Counted from the first letter of the stretch, positions 16,889 to 28,879 are shown. The stretch is 64,000 nt of DNA from Defluviicoccus sp046348835 (GCA_046348835.1 JAXMDM010000002.1:558001-622000), one strand, 5' to 3'. Made by a program: numbers and translations. Notes: generated by a model from the letters alone, not told the origin.

Positions 16889-17613
16889 TCCGCCGGTGCG
16901 GACTCCGTCCACCCCTGCCCGGTGAAGACCTGGAGCGGCCGAAACTTGGTCTTGTAGGCCATCTTCGTCGTCTCGGCGATCCAGAAGCCGAGGTAGAGAT
17001 AGCCGTCCGGCATCGCCTGCGTCTTGGCGATCAGTTGCAAGATGAGGAAGGTGCCGAGACTGCGCCGCGGCTGGTCGGCGGCGAAGAAGCTGTAGACCGC
17101 GGAAAGACCGTCGCAGACCTCGTCGAAAATGGCGCACCCCATGAGTTTGCCGCTGGGGTCGCGGGCTTCGAGGATGCCGGTCCGCACCGGGGTCTGCTCG
17201 ATCAGCGACTGATAGTCGGCAAAGGCCATCTTCGCCATCTCGCCCTGGTCGTGGCGGATGTTCTGGTAGGCGATGAACAGCCGATACTGCTCCTTGGTCG
17301 CGATCGCCGCCCGTTCGCTGACCGTCAGGTCGGCGTTGCGGGCGAGCACCCGGCGGTGGCTGCGGCCGGGGCGAAACCGGGCGACATCGACGCGGACCGG
17401 GACGCAGGCCTGGCAGCCGTGACAGATGGGCGCGTAGGCCAAGGTGTGGGAGCGGCGGAAACCGGCCTGCGACAAGGCGTCATGGATGGGGACGGCATCG
17501 CGGCGAGACAAATCGGTCACCAGCCGACGCTCGTGGCGGTCCGGCAGATAGGGGCACGGCTGCGGTGAAGTGGCGAAAAAGGCCAGCGGGGCGGGGGCGA
17601 TCAGAGAGTTCAT
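16885..17613 (-). CDS. bpt: Aspartate/glutamate leucyltransferase (Bpt)
   Basis: N-end rule enzyme that adds leucine from Leu-tRNA to proteins with N-terminal Asp or Glu, marking them for ClpAP. The 242-residue protein has the ATE N-domain cysteines in QPCPYLPDR and CHGCQACVPVRVDV, then the C-terminal GNAT-like domain with SAVYSFFAADQPRRSLGTFLIL and YLYLGFWI. The motifs fit the bacterial Bpt class (as in Vibrio) found throughout alphaproteobacteria. Full length, ATG start. It heads a chain of four-base overlaps with moaC and moeA, where many relatives carry trpC instead. Confidence 0.95.
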   Translation of the reverse strand: MNSLIAPAPLAFFATSPQPCPYLPDRHERRLVTDLSRRDAVPIHDALSQAGFRRSHTLAYAPICHGCQACVPVRVDVARFRPGRSHRRVLARNADLTVSERAAIATKEQYRLFIAYQNIRHDQGEMAKMAFADYQSLIEQTPVRTGILEARDPSGKLMGCAIFDEVCDGLSAVYSFFAADQPRRSLGTFLILQLIAKTQAMPDGYLYLGFWIAETTKMAYKTKFRPLQVFTGQGWTESAPAE

Positions 17614-17720
17614 TGTGACATAAACCGGTGCGTTCTACCTCCGGCTCGACGTCTCCGCCTCGGGTGGCACGATCACCGCGCCCACGACCGCCCTTCTTAA
17701 GGAAACCAACCATCCCTATG

Positions 17721-18590
17721 CTAACTTACTCCCGTGCCGCGCAAAAGCGTAATCGACAGACGGCGGTTGCCCGGCGCTTCCGGCGTATCGGGGAGGAGCG
17801 GTGCCGTTGCCGCCCGGCCGACAACTTTCTCGATGCGGGACGGGGCAAGCCCCATCTCCACCAGCGCCCGGCGGGCGGCATTGGCCCGGTCCGTCGATAG
17901 CTCCCAATTGCCGTACCCGGACGGGTTGGCGAAGGGCTTGGCGTCGGTATGGCCGGCGACCTCGATGTGCTGCGGCATCGTCCGGATGGAATTGACCACG
18001 AGCTCGAGAATCTTGCGGGTGTACTGGTACATCACCGCCTCGCCGCTGGGAAACATGGGCAGGCCGTCCTGGTCGACGATCTGGATGCGAAGCCCCTCCG
18101 GCGTCTCCTCGACGATCAGGCTTTTGGCCAGCGCCTTGAGCTCCGGATTGGCGGCGAGGGCGTTGCGGATGGCGCCTTCGACCTCGGCGAACTGCTGCTG
18201 TTCCGAGGCGGTCTGCTGCTGGCGAACCGGCGGCGGAGTCTCCTCCGGCGGGTCCGTCTCCTGCTCGTCGTGATCCGCCTCGACGGCCGAGCGGCCGCGC
18301 GGATTGTCCGTTTCCTCCCGGCTGTCGAACACGCCTTTGGTGGCAACGACGTTACCGGCGAGGAGGCCGCCGCCGCCGCTCGTCGTGGTGTGCTTGTTGA
18401 TCGCCGAGAAGTAGTCGGAGATGCCTTCCAACTGCTCCTGGCTCACCGCGTTGAGCAGCCAGAGGAGGAGGAAGAAGGCCATCATCGCGGTGACGAAGTC
18501 GGCGTAGGCCACCTTCCAGGCGCCGCCGTGGTGGCCGCCGCCGTGCCCCTTGCCGCCCCGCCGCCGATGCCCACCGCCGCCGCCGGACAT
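17721..18590 (-). CDS. motB: Flagellar motor stator protein MotB
   Basis: Peptidoglycan-anchored stator subunit that couples ion flow to flagellar rotation. 289 residues: glycine/histidine-rich N-terminus, one membrane helix AYADFVTAMMAFFLLLWLL with the ion-binding aspartate (Asp31), plug/linker region, and an OmpA-like peptidoglycan-binding domain (HIEVAGHTDAKPFANPSGYG, then NWELSTDRANAARRALVE). The frame stays open far upstream through motA in another reading, but MSGGGGG at 18590, 8 bases after the motA stop, is the natural start. Longer linker than E. coli MotB. Confidence 0.96.
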   Translation of the reverse strand: MSGGGGGHRRRGGKGHGGGHHGGAWKVAYADFVTAMMAFFLLLWLLNAVSQEQLEGISDYFSAINKHTTTSGGGGLLAGNVVATKGVFDSREETDNPRGRSAVEADHDEQETDPPEETPPPVRQQQTASEQQQFAEVEGAIRNALAANPELKALAKSLIVEETPEGLRIQIVDQDGLPMFPSGEAVMYQYTRKILELVVNSIRTMPQHIEVAGHTDAKPFANPSGYGNWELSTDRANAARRALVEMGLAPSRIEKVVGRAATAPLLPDTPEAPGNRRLSITLLRGTGVS

Positions 18591-18598
18591 GTCTCGCC

Positions 18599-19456
18599 CT
18601 AGACCTGGATCGTGTTTAGCTTCTCGTCGAGTTCGGCGAAGGTCGGCCTCAGCTTGGTGGCGATCGTCTTGCGGGCGAACTCGACGGAGATCTGCGGCGC
18701 ATAACCCTGGGTATGGGCGACGAGCGCCGTCTTCGTCGCCTCCAGCACCTGTTCGTCCGCACCGAGCCTGGCTTCCAGCGCCTTGCCGATGGGCGCGACG
18801 AACCCATAGGCGGCGAGCACGCCGGAGAAGGTGCCGACCAGGGCGGCGCCGATCAGATGGCCCAGCACCTCCGGTGGCTCGGTGATGGACCCCATGGTGT
18901 GGATGACGCCCAGCACCGCGGCGACGATGCCGAGCGCCGGCAGGCCGTCGGCGGCGGTGGTGATGGCACCGGCGACGGCGCCGTGGTGGTGGCGGTGCGC
19001 ATCGATCTCGGCGTCCATGATCGCCTCCAGCTCGTAGGGATTGTGCGAGCCGAGGGTGAGCAGGCGGAGATTGTCGCAGATGAACTCCATCAGCGTGGCC
19101 CGCCGGCTGACCTCGCCGTAGGCGCGGAAGATGGGGCTTTCCAGGGGTTTCTCGATGTGTGCCTCGAGGGCGATGTCGCCCTTGCTCTTCGCCACCTTGA
19201 ACAGGGAATAGAGGGTGGAAAGGAGCTCGACGTAGGTCGCCTTGCTGGCACCGCCGCCTTTGAGGATCAGCGGCAGCGAGCCCAGCAGCGATTTCAGCAC
19301 CGGGCCGGGCGTTCCGGTGATCATCCCGCCCAGCATGGCGCCAAAAATGATCAGGAACTCGAACGGCTGCCAGAGGACGGCGGCGTGACCGCCACCGGCG
19401 AGGAAGCCGCCGGCGACGCAGCCAAGGACAACGATCATACCGATCAGAACAAGCAT
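18599..19456 (-). CDS. motA: Flagellar motor stator protein MotA
   Basis: Membrane stator subunit forming the ion channel with MotB. 285 residues with four predicted helices; the N-terminus MLVLIGMIVVLGCVAGGFLAGG, GGMITGTPGPVLKSLL, and the paired helices around ADGLPALGIVAAVLGVIHTMGSI and LIGAALVGTFSGVLAAYGFVAPIG are diagnostic; the latter holds the conserved prolines/glycines. motA and motB are 8 bases apart. No other flagellar or chemotaxis gene is in the window, so these stator genes are detached from the main flagellar clusters. It is divergent from pdhA. Confidence 0.96.
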   Translation of the reverse strand: MLVLIGMIVVLGCVAGGFLAGGGHAAVLWQPFEFLIIFGAMLGGMITGTPGPVLKSLLGSLPLILKGGGASKATYVELLSTLYSLFKVAKSKGDIALEAHIEKPLESPIFRAYGEVSRRATLMEFICDNLRLLTLGSHNPYELEAIMDAEIDAHRHHHGAVAGAITTAADGLPALGIVAAVLGVIHTMGSITEPPEVLGHLIGAALVGTFSGVLAAYGFVAPIGKALEARLGADEQVLEATKTALVAHTQGYAPQISVEFARKTIATKLRPTFAELDEKLNTIQV

Positions 19457-19710
19457 GTCCGCCTACGCACAGAGGCAACGGCCGCACACGGAGTACGGCC
19501 GTTCTGCGACCGGATCGGTGGCCGCGGTTCCCATATTGCGGCGATCGGCTTAGTGATTGGTTAACCGGGGGTTGACTTGTCCCGGGTTGGACGGACGCGT
19601 TCTTTTCCGCGGCCGGCGTCAACCGGAAAAACGATGCTGCTGTCGGCCCGTAAGCCTTGTGTTTCAGACTGTGTCGCAATAGCATCGGCCTTGACCGACG
19701 CCACCGGGGG

Positions 19711-19742
19711 CGCCGGCTGATAAGGCGGAAAGCCGGCGTTTT
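19711..19742 (+). terminator. Terminator-like hairpin in the pdhA leader
   Basis: CGCCGGCT (19711-19718) pairs perfectly with AGCCGGCG (19731-19738) and is followed by TTTT (19739-19742). It lies only about 30 bases before the pdhA start codon. As an attenuator it could control pdh transcription; the U-tract is short, so it may be only a leader stem-loop. Confidence 0.45.
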
Positions 19743-19771
19743 CTGTGCTTCCAGACTGAGGAGATGATGCG

Positions 19772-20803
19772 GTGACGGACGTTAAGGCCGCGAAGGCTGC
19801 CGACAATGGTTCTGCGTCGGCGGCAGGCGCCGCGCCGGCGCACGATCGAGACGAACTGCTGGGCTACTACAGACAGATGCTGCTCATCCGGCGGTTCGAG
19901 GAAAAGGCCGGCCAGCTTTACGGAATGGGTCTGATCGCCGGCTTCTGCCACTTGTACATCGGCCAGGAAGCGGTGGTCGTCGGCCTGCAGGCAAACGCCA
20001 CAGAGGCCGATTCCGTCATCACAACCTATCGGGATCACGGTCACATGCTTGCCTGCGGCATGGAGGCCAGGGGCGTCATGGCCGAGCTGACCGGACGCAT
20101 CGGCGGCTACTCCAGAGGCAAGGGCGGCTCGATGCACATGTTCAGCCGCGAGAAGAAGTTCTACGGCGGTCACGGCATCGTCGGTGCCTCGGTGCCGCTC
20201 GGCGCCGGCCTCGCCTTTGCCCACAAGTATCGGGGCGATAACGGAGTCAACTTCTGCTACTTCGGCGACGGCGCGGCCAACCAGGGGCAGGTCTACGAGG
20301 CGTTCAACATGGCGTCGCTGTGGAAGCTGCCGGTGATTTTCGTCATCGAGAACAACCGCTACGGCATGGGCACCTCGATCCAGCGGGCATCGGCCTCGAC
20401 CGAGTTCTATCGCCGTGGCGAAGCGTTTGGCATCCCGGGCGTCCGCGTCGATGGCATGAACGTCCTCGAGGTGAAGCGGGCGGGCGCCGAGGTGGTCGCC
20501 CACGTGCGGGGCGGCGAGGGCCCCTACGTGATGGAAATGAATACCTACCGCTATCGCGGTCACTCGATGTCGGATCCGGCCAAGTACCGGTCGAAGGAAG
20601 AAGTGTCCTCGATGCGTAAGGAGCACGATCCGATCGACCAGCTTCGCCAGTTCATGCTGGACGAAGGACTGGCCGACGAGGCCGCGTTCAAGGAGATGGA
20701 CCGCCAGGCAAAGGACATCGTCAACGAAGCGGCGGAATTCGCCCAGACGAGCCCCGAACCCGATCCGTCGGAGCTGTGGACAGACGTCCTGATCGAAGTC
20801 TGA
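19772..20803 (+). CDS. pdhA: Pyruvate dehydrogenase E1 component, alpha subunit
   Basis: Thiamine-diphosphate half of the heterotetrameric E1 that decarboxylates pyruvate. 343 residues. The GTG at 19772 follows a GAGGAGA site. Motifs: YYRQMLLIRRFEEKAGQLYG, the TPP-binding GDGAANQGQVYEAFNMASLW ending in NN, and the loop YRYRGHSMSDPAKYRSKEE, which in mitochondrial homologues contains the regulatory phosphoserine. Alpha/beta type E1 as in alphaproteobacteria and mitochondria. First gene of pdhA-pdhB-pdhC-lpdA. Confidence 0.97.
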   Translation: MTDVKAAKAADNGSASAAGAAPAHDRDELLGYYRQMLLIRRFEEKAGQLYGMGLIAGFCHLYIGQEAVVVGLQANATEADSVITTYRDHGHMLACGMEARGVMAELTGRIGGYSRGKGGSMHMFSREKKFYGGHGIVGASVPLGAGLAFAHKYRGDNGVNFCYFGDGAANQGQVYEAFNMASLWKLPVIFVIENNRYGMGTSIQRASASTEFYRRGEAFGIPGVRVDGMNVLEVKRAGAEVVAHVRGGEGPYVMEMNTYRYRGHSMSDPAKYRSKEEVSSMRKEHDPIDQLRQFMLDEGLADEAAFKEMDRQAKDIVNEAAEFAQTSPEPDPSELWTDVLIEV

Positions 20804-20844
20804 TCGCTGCAAAATAAGAAGTCGGGTGCCGAGGAGGGTGGTTG

Positions 20845-22212
<1,368 letters not shown>

Positions 22213-22227
22213 CCGGGGAGCGGGTCC

Positions 22228-23535
22228 ATGCCGACACAGGTGTTGATGCCGGCGCTCTCGCCGACGATGACCGAGGGCAAGCTGGCCAAGTGGCTGAAGA
22301 ACGAGGGTGACCAAATCCAGTCCGGCGATGTCATCGCCGAGATCGAAACCGACAAGGCGACGATGGAGGTGGAGGCGGTCGACGAGGGGACGCTGGGTAA
22401 GATCCTGGTGCCCGCCGGCAGCGAGGGGATCGCCGTCAATACGCCGATCGCGGTGATCCTGGCCGAGGGCGAGGACGCCTCGGCCATCGACGCCGCCGCG
22501 GCGTCGCCGGCCCCCGCGGCCAAGGCGGCGGAGAAGCCGGCGGACGCGCCGGCGGCGGCGCCTGCCGGATCACCGCCGGCGTCGGCACCGGCGCCGGCAC
22601 CGGCGCCGGCCCCGGCAGCGCAGGCCCAGCCGGGCAAGCGCATCTTCGCCAGCCCGCTCGCCCGCCGCATCGCCGCCGAGGCCAAGCTCGACTTGGCCGG
22701 CGTCGCCGGCTCGGGTCCGCGCGGCCGCATCGTCAAGAGCGACGTGGAGAAGGCGATCGCCACCCGCGCCGCGGCCCCCGCCGCACCGGCCCCGGCGGCG
22801 GCAAAGCCCGCCCCGGCGGCGGCGCCCGCCCCGGGCGCCGCGCCTTACGTCGAGGTGCCCAACTCCACCATGCGCAAGGTCATCGCCCAGCGGCTGGTCC
22901 AGTCGAAGCGCGATGCTCCCCACTTCTATCTGTCCATCGACTGCAACATCGACGCCCTGATGGCGATGCGCGGACAGTTGAACGAGCGAACCCCGGAGGG
23001 CGAGGGGGCCTTCAAGATCTCGGTCAACGACTTCGTCGTCCGCGCCGTGGCGCTGGCCATGCGTGCCTTTCCCGACGTGAACTGCTCTTGGACGGACGAA
23101 GCGATCCGCTACTACCAGACGGTGGACGTGTCGGTGGCGGTGGCGACCCCCACCGGCCTGATCACCCCGGTCGTCCGCAACGCCGACCAGAAGGGACTGG
23201 CGCAGATCTCCAACGAGGTGCGGGTGCTGGCGAAGAGGGCACGCGAAGGCAAGCTGATGCCGGAGGAATACCAGGGCGGCGGGTTCACCATCTCCAATCT
23301 CGGCATGTTCGGCATCACCAACTTCGCCGCGGTAATCAACCCGCCGCAATCGTGCCTGCTTGCCGTCGGTGCGGCCGAGAAGCGGCCCATCGTCAAGGAC
23401 AATGCGCTCGCCATCGCGACGATGATGAGCTGCACGCTCTCCATCGACCACCGCTCCGTCGACGGTGCCAAGGGCGCCGAGTTTCTGCAGGTGTTGAAGA
23501 CGCTGGTGGAAGATCCCCTGCGCATGATGCTGTGA
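22228..23535 (+). CDS. pdhC: Dihydrolipoamide acetyltransferase (PDH E2)
   Basis: Core of the pyruvate dehydrogenase complex, moving acetyl groups from E1 to CoA. 435 residues: one lipoyl domain (Lys43 in ETDKATMEVEAV), an Ala/Pro hinge, the peripheral-subunit binding domain (IFASPLARRIAAEAKLDLAG, GSGPRGRIVKSD), a second Ala/Pro hinge, and the catalytic domain, with the active-site histidine and aspartate in SIDHRSVDGAKGAEFL near the C-terminus. ATG start with GGGGAGCGGG nearby. 15 bases after pdhB. Confidence 0.97.
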   Translation: MPTQVLMPALSPTMTEGKLAKWLKNEGDQIQSGDVIAEIETDKATMEVEAVDEGTLGKILVPAGSEGIAVNTPIAVILAEGEDASAIDAAAASPAPAAKAAEKPADAPAAAPAGSPPASAPAPAPAPAPAAQAQPGKRIFASPLARRIAAEAKLDLAGVAGSGPRGRIVKSDVEKAIATRAAAPAAPAPAAAKPAPAAAPAPGAAPYVEVPNSTMRKVIAQRLVQSKRDAPHFYLSIDCNIDALMAMRGQLNERTPEGEGAFKISVNDFVVRAVALAMRAFPDVNCSWTDEAIRYYQTVDVSVAVATPTGLITPVVRNADQKGLAQISNEVRVLAKRAREGKLMPEEYQGGGFTISNLGMFGITNFAAVINPPQSCLLAVGAAEKRPIVKDNALAIATMMSCTLSIDHRSVDGAKGAEFLQVLKTLVEDPLRMML

Positions 23536-23546
23536 GGACCGAGCCA

Positions 23547-24950
<1,404 letters not shown>

Positions 24951-25023
24951 GGTCCGGCCACCGGCCGCCGGCAGTGCAACTGCGCCATTGATGTCGCAGC
25001 GAAGGGGAGCCACATCCTAACCC

Positions 25024-25998
25024 ATGTCCGACAGCGCCTCCCAGAGACCCCTTGAGGTGAGATCCCCCGAGGTAAGACACCCCGAGAAGGCCGGCCGGCC
25101 CGACCAGGCATCGCCGCGCAAGCCGGAGTGGATCCGCGTGCGGGTCCCGGCCGCCTCCGCCGGCTATGGCGAGACGCGCACGGTGATGCGGTCGCACGGC
25201 CTGCACACGGTGTGCGAGGAAGCGTCCTGCCCCAACATCGGCGAATGCTGGGCGCGCAAGCACGCGACATACATGATCTTGGGTGCCATCTGCACCCGCG
25301 CCTGTGCCTTCTGCAATGTCGCCACCGGCAAGCCGGGCCCGGTCGATCCGCTGGAGCCGGAGCGGCTGGCACGGTCGGTGGGCGAACTGGGCCTGAAGCA
25401 CGTGGTGATCACCTCGGTCGATCGGGATGACCTCGCCGACGGCGGCGCCCGCCAGTTCGCGCTCTGCATCGAACACCTGCGGGCGCGCTCCCCCGACACC
25501 ACCGTCGAGGTGCTGACGCCCGATTTCCGCGGCAAGGATGGGGCCGCCGAGCAGGTTTTCGCCGCCGCGCCCGACGTCTTCAACCACAACCTGGAGACGG
25601 TGCCGCGGCTCTATCCCGGCATTCGGCCCGGTGCCCGCTACTACCTGTCGCTGAAGCTTTTGGACCGGGCCAAGGAAGCCAACCCGGCGCTGTTCACCAA
25701 ATCCGGGATCATGGTCGGATTGGGCGAGGAGCGGGTCGAGGTGCTGGCGGTGATGGACGATCTCCGTTCGGCCGGCGTCGACTTCCTCACCATCGGCCAA
25801 TACCTGCAGCCGACGCCGAAGCACGCCGCGGTCGCCCGCTTCGTCCCGCCGGACGAATTCGCCGAGCTGAAGCAGGTGGCCCTGGCCAAGGGCTTCCTCA
25901 TGGTGGCATCGACCCCGCTCACCCGTTCCTCCTACCACGCCGACCGTGATTTCGCCGAACTGAAGGCGGCGCGCGTTGCCGGCATCGCCACCGGCTGA
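25024..25998 (+). CDS. lipA: Lipoyl synthase
   Basis: Radical SAM enzyme that inserts sulfur at C6 and C8 of protein-bound octanoyl groups. 324 residues. The auxiliary cluster cysteines are in CEEASCPNIGECW, the radical SAM CxxxCxxC in CTRACAFCNV, and the C-terminal serine ligand lies in TPLTRSSYHAD. The ATG at 25024 has a weak ribosome binding site (GGGGAG about 15 bases upstream). It follows lpdA by 73 bases, so lipoylation and the lipoylated complex are encoded together. lipB is not in the window. Confidence 0.97.
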   Translation: MSDSASQRPLEVRSPEVRHPEKAGRPDQASPRKPEWIRVRVPAASAGYGETRTVMRSHGLHTVCEEASCPNIGECWARKHATYMILGAICTRACAFCNVATGKPGPVDPLEPERLARSVGELGLKHVVITSVDRDDLADGGARQFALCIEHLRARSPDTTVEVLTPDFRGKDGAAEQVFAAAPDVFNHNLETVPRLYPGIRPGARYYLSLKLLDRAKEANPALFTKSGIMVGLGEERVEVLAVMDDLRSAGVDFLTIGQYLQPTPKHAAVARFVPPDEFAELKQVALAKGFLMVASTPLTRSSYHADRDFAELKAARVAGIATG

Positions 25999-26003
25999 GG
26001 GCG

Positions 26004-26492
26004 ATGCCCACCCATGCCGAAATCCGCCGCCTGCCCTATAGCCCCGAGCAGATGTTCGACCTGGTCGCCGATGTGGAGCGCTACCCGGAGTTCCTGCCGT
26101 GGTGTGTGGCCTGCCGGATCAAGCGGCGGGAGTCACCCAGCCAGTTCACCGCCGACCTGATCATCGGCTTCAAGATGTTTCGCGAACGCTTCACCTCACG
26201 GGTGGTCCTCGACCGCTGCCGGCGCATCGATGTGTCGTATCAGCAGGGTCCGTTCCGCTACCTCAACAACCACTGGCGGTTCGCGCCGGGTGATGACGGC
26301 GGCTGCGCCATCGACTTCTACATCGACTTCGAATTCAAGTCGAAGACCCTGCAGAAGATGATCGGCACCTTGTTCAACGAGGCGGTGCAGCGGATGGTCA
26401 ACGCCTTCGAGCACCGGGCCGCCGCCCTTTACGGCGGCGACGTGCCCCCCCAGCCGGCGCCGCCCGAACCGGACGCGCCGCGGCTGTCCTGA
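26004..26492 (+). CDS. COQ10/RatA-like START-domain protein
   Basis: 162-residue SRPBCC (START-like) protein. The N-terminus THAEIRRLPYSPEQMFDLVADVERYPEFLPWC is the signature of the family shared by mitochondrial COQ10, a coenzyme Q chaperone, and E. coli RatA, annotated as a ribosome-associated toxin. In alphaproteobacteria the COQ10-like role in ubiquinone use is more likely. The core continues FRERFTSRVVLD and CAIDFYIDFEFKSKTLQKMIG. It lies 5 bases after lipA, a common pairing. The C-terminus is a short proline-rich tail. Confidence 0.88.
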   Translation: MPTHAEIRRLPYSPEQMFDLVADVERYPEFLPWCVACRIKRRESPSQFTADLIIGFKMFRERFTSRVVLDRCRRIDVSYQQGPFRYLNNHWRFAPGDDGGCAIDFYIDFEFKSKTLQKMIGTLFNEAVQRMVNAFEHRAAALYGGDVPPQPAPPEPDAPRLS

Positions 26493-26520
26493 CCGCGCCG
26501 GGGCGGTTCGGCGACGGTCT

Positions 26521-27012
26521 TCAGCCGGCGAGAGTCTCCCGCAACAGCAACAGCCCCCGCCGCACCGTGGCGAAACGCACCTCCTGCCGGTCGCCGGGAA
26601 AAATCTCCCGGTGGTGGCGAACCACCCCCGCCCGCAGGGCCGTCGCCATATGGACGAGGCCCACCGGCCGCTCCGCCGATCCGCCGCCCGGACCGGCGAT
26701 ACCGGTGACGGCGAGGCCGGCGTCGGCATAGGACCGCGCTACCGCGCCCTCCGCCATCGCCCGCGCCACTTCCTCCGACACCGCGCCCTTGGTCCGCATC
26801 AGTTCGGCCGGGACGCCCAGCAATTCCTCCTTGGCGACGTTTGAATAGGTGACGAAGCCGCGCTCGAACACGTCCGAGGATCCGGCGATCGCGGTCAGCA
26901 GCCCGGCGATCAGGCCGCCGGTGCACGACTCGGCGACCGCTAACCGCGCCCCCCGCGCCCGGCAACGACCGAGGATGTCGGCGGCGAGTTCCAGATCTGC
27001 GTCGGTAAACAT
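26521..27012 (-). CDS. pncC: CinA C-terminal domain protein (nicotinamide-nucleotide amidase)
   Basis: Stand-alone CinA C-terminal domain, 163 residues; family members deamidate nicotinamide mononucleotide in NAD recycling. Signatures: LAVAESCTGGLIAGLLTAIAGSSDVFERGFVTYSN, with EKL-type variant NVAKEELLGV, and GLAVTGIAGPGGGS, followed by RPVGLVHMA. The N-terminal half of full CinA is absent, as in many proteobacteria. ATG start. It converges with the COQ10-like gene, which is a conserved neighbour. Confidence 0.9.
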   Translation of the reverse strand: MFTDADLELAADILGRCRARGARLAVAESCTGGLIAGLLTAIAGSSDVFERGFVTYSNVAKEELLGVPAELMRTKGAVSEEVARAMAEGAVARSYADAGLAVTGIAGPGGGSAERPVGLVHMATALRAGVVRHHREIFPGDRQEVRFATVRRGLLLLRETLAG

Positions 27013-27248
27013 GCGAGATTCCCTAGATATAGCAGTTGGTTATGCGTTCGGTGAGGGTGGCTGCCGCCCGCTTGCGCTTCCTTTTCCTGACATCCCCTCC
27101 ATGGTTGCGTAGCCTGCTAGCCACCTGGACGATCCTTCCGGGCTTCGGTCGACGATCACAGTACCGACAAAGGGGAGATAGTTTAGCGTGAACATCGGGC
27201 TTGGCAGCAGGGTGGCGATGGCCACCAGATCTTATGGGGGAGGTCACG

Positions 27249-28841
27249 ATGGATGAAGGACGGCACCCATTGCTTCAGTACCGGGGCGTTCGTGTCGATG
27301 CGCCGGACCCGTCAGGCTTGGTGCTGACATTGCAAATCGCCGATGCCGAGTTGTGCGCCGAGTTGGAGGAACTGGAGGAAGGTCTACCGCGCCACGACTT
27401 TGCCGTCAGCGCGCTGAAGATCGGGACCTTGGCGTTGCGGCACGCGCGCGGTCGCATCGATGCCGAGCGGATTCGCGAGGAAGGGGACCGCTTGATCGAC
27501 GGCCTCGCCGCCAAATTGACCGAGCATCAGCGCCATCTCTCCCAGCAGCTTGATTCAAACCTGAAGGAATACTTCGACCCCAATGGCGGCCGGTTCAACG
27601 AGCGCATCGAGCGCCTGATCCGCCAGGACGGGGAACTGGAGCAGGTCCTGCGCCGGCAGGTCGGCGGCGACAGTTCCGAACTGGTGCGTACGCTGAGCGC
27701 CCACATCGGCGACCACAGTCCTTTGATGCAAGTCCTTAAACCGTCGGCGCCCGATGGCCTCTTGTCCTCCATCGACACCACGATCGCAGCCATGCTGACC
27801 ACGCAGCGCGAGCGCATCCTGCAGGAGTTCTCGCTCGACAACAAGGCCGGGGCGCTGGCGCGCCTGGTGGGCGAACTGAACCAGCAGCAGGACCGGGTCA
27901 GCGGTACCCTGACCGAGCGGGTGCAGCGGATTGTTTCCGAGTTCTCGCTCGATCGCGAGGATTCCGCCCTGTCGCGGCTCGTGCGCCGGGTCGAGCAGGC
28001 GCAGCACCAGATCAGTGCGGAGTTCTCCCTGGATGAGCAGAACTCGGCCCTGGCGCGGATGCGCCGCGAGTTGCTGGCGGTCATCGAGGAGTTGCAGACG
28101 GCCAACGCCCAGTTCCACGAACAGGTGTTACAGAAGCTGACCGATGCCGCCGCCCGCAAGGAAGAAGCGCTGCGCTCCACCCGGCATGGTCTCGACTTCG
28201 AGGCGGCGGTCTTCGCCCAGCTACAGGCCGCCTGCCAGGCGGCGGGTGACATCGCCGCGCGCACCGGCAGCATTCCCGGCCTGATCAAGAACTGCAAGAA
28301 GGGCGACGCCGTCGTCGAACTGGGGCCCGAGCATGCCGCCGCCGGGGCGTGCATTGCCGTCGAGGCCAAGGAGCAGGCCTCCTTCTCCCTGAAGGACGCC
28401 CTCGCCGAGATCGACATCGCCCGCAAGAACCGCGGCGCTGCCGTCGGCCTCGTGGTGATGTCCGCCCGCACCGCCCCCCGCGGCATCGATTGCATGCGCC
28501 GCTACCGCAACGACGTGGTGGTGGTGTGGGACCCGGAAGACCGGGCGAGCGATATCGTGCTGGCGGCCGGCCTGACCATTGCGAAGGCGATCAGTACCCA
28601 GGCCGCGACCCAGCGCCGCACCGCCGCCGCCGATTTCGACGCCATCGAGAGCGCCATCCGCAACATCGAGAAGAAGGCCCAGGATCTGGATCAAATCTCC
28701 ACCTGGGCGACGACGATCCGGAGCAACGGCGAGAATATCGTCAAAAAGGCCGGGGCGATGAAGACGGACTTGCTCCGCCAGGTGGGCACCCTCGACGACC
28801 ACATCCGCGACCTCAAGGTCCTGCCGACCGCCGCCGCATAG
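27249..28841 (+). CDS. Coiled-coil protein with EFSLD repeats and a nuclease-like C-terminus
   Basis: 530 residues, family not firmly recognised. The ATG at 27249 follows a GGGGGAGG site. Residues about 1-190 are acidic and largely helical. From about 190 to 300 the repeat motif EFSLD(N/R/E) occurs at residues 193, 231 and 258, each followed by an ALARL/ALSRL-type helix, predicting a coiled coil. The C-terminal domain (about 314-430) begins GLDFEAAVFAQLQ and has GDAVVEL (Asp353) and VEAKEQ (Glu372, Lys374), the spacing of a PD-(D/E)xK nuclease-like fold, resembling DUF2130-type proteins; a helical tail follows. No membrane segment. It is transcribed alone. A role in DNA handling is inference only. 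Confidence 0.75.
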   Translation: MDEGRHPLLQYRGVRVDAPDPSGLVLTLQIADAELCAELEELEEGLPRHDFAVSALKIGTLALRHARGRIDAERIREEGDRLIDGLAAKLTEHQRHLSQQLDSNLKEYFDPNGGRFNERIERLIRQDGELEQVLRRQVGGDSSELVRTLSAHIGDHSPLMQVLKPSAPDGLLSSIDTTIAAMLTTQRERILQEFSLDNKAGALARLVGELNQQQDRVSGTLTERVQRIVSEFSLDREDSALSRLVRRVEQAQHQISAEFSLDEQNSALARMRRELLAVIEELQTANAQFHEQVLQKLTDAAARKEEALRSTRHGLDFEAAVFAQLQAACQAAGDIAARTGSIPGLIKNCKKGDAVVELGPEHAAAGACIAVEAKEQASFSLKDALAEIDIARKNRGAAVGLVVMSARTAPRGIDCMRRYRNDVVVVWDPEDRASDIVLAAGLTIAKAISTQAATQRRTAAADFDAIESAIRNIEKKAQDLDQISTWATTIRSNGENIVKKAGAMKTDLLRQVGTLDDHIRDLKVLPTAAA

Positions 28842-28879
28842 GAAGCGGATGGCGTATCTGTGCCAGGCGCAACCGCCGT

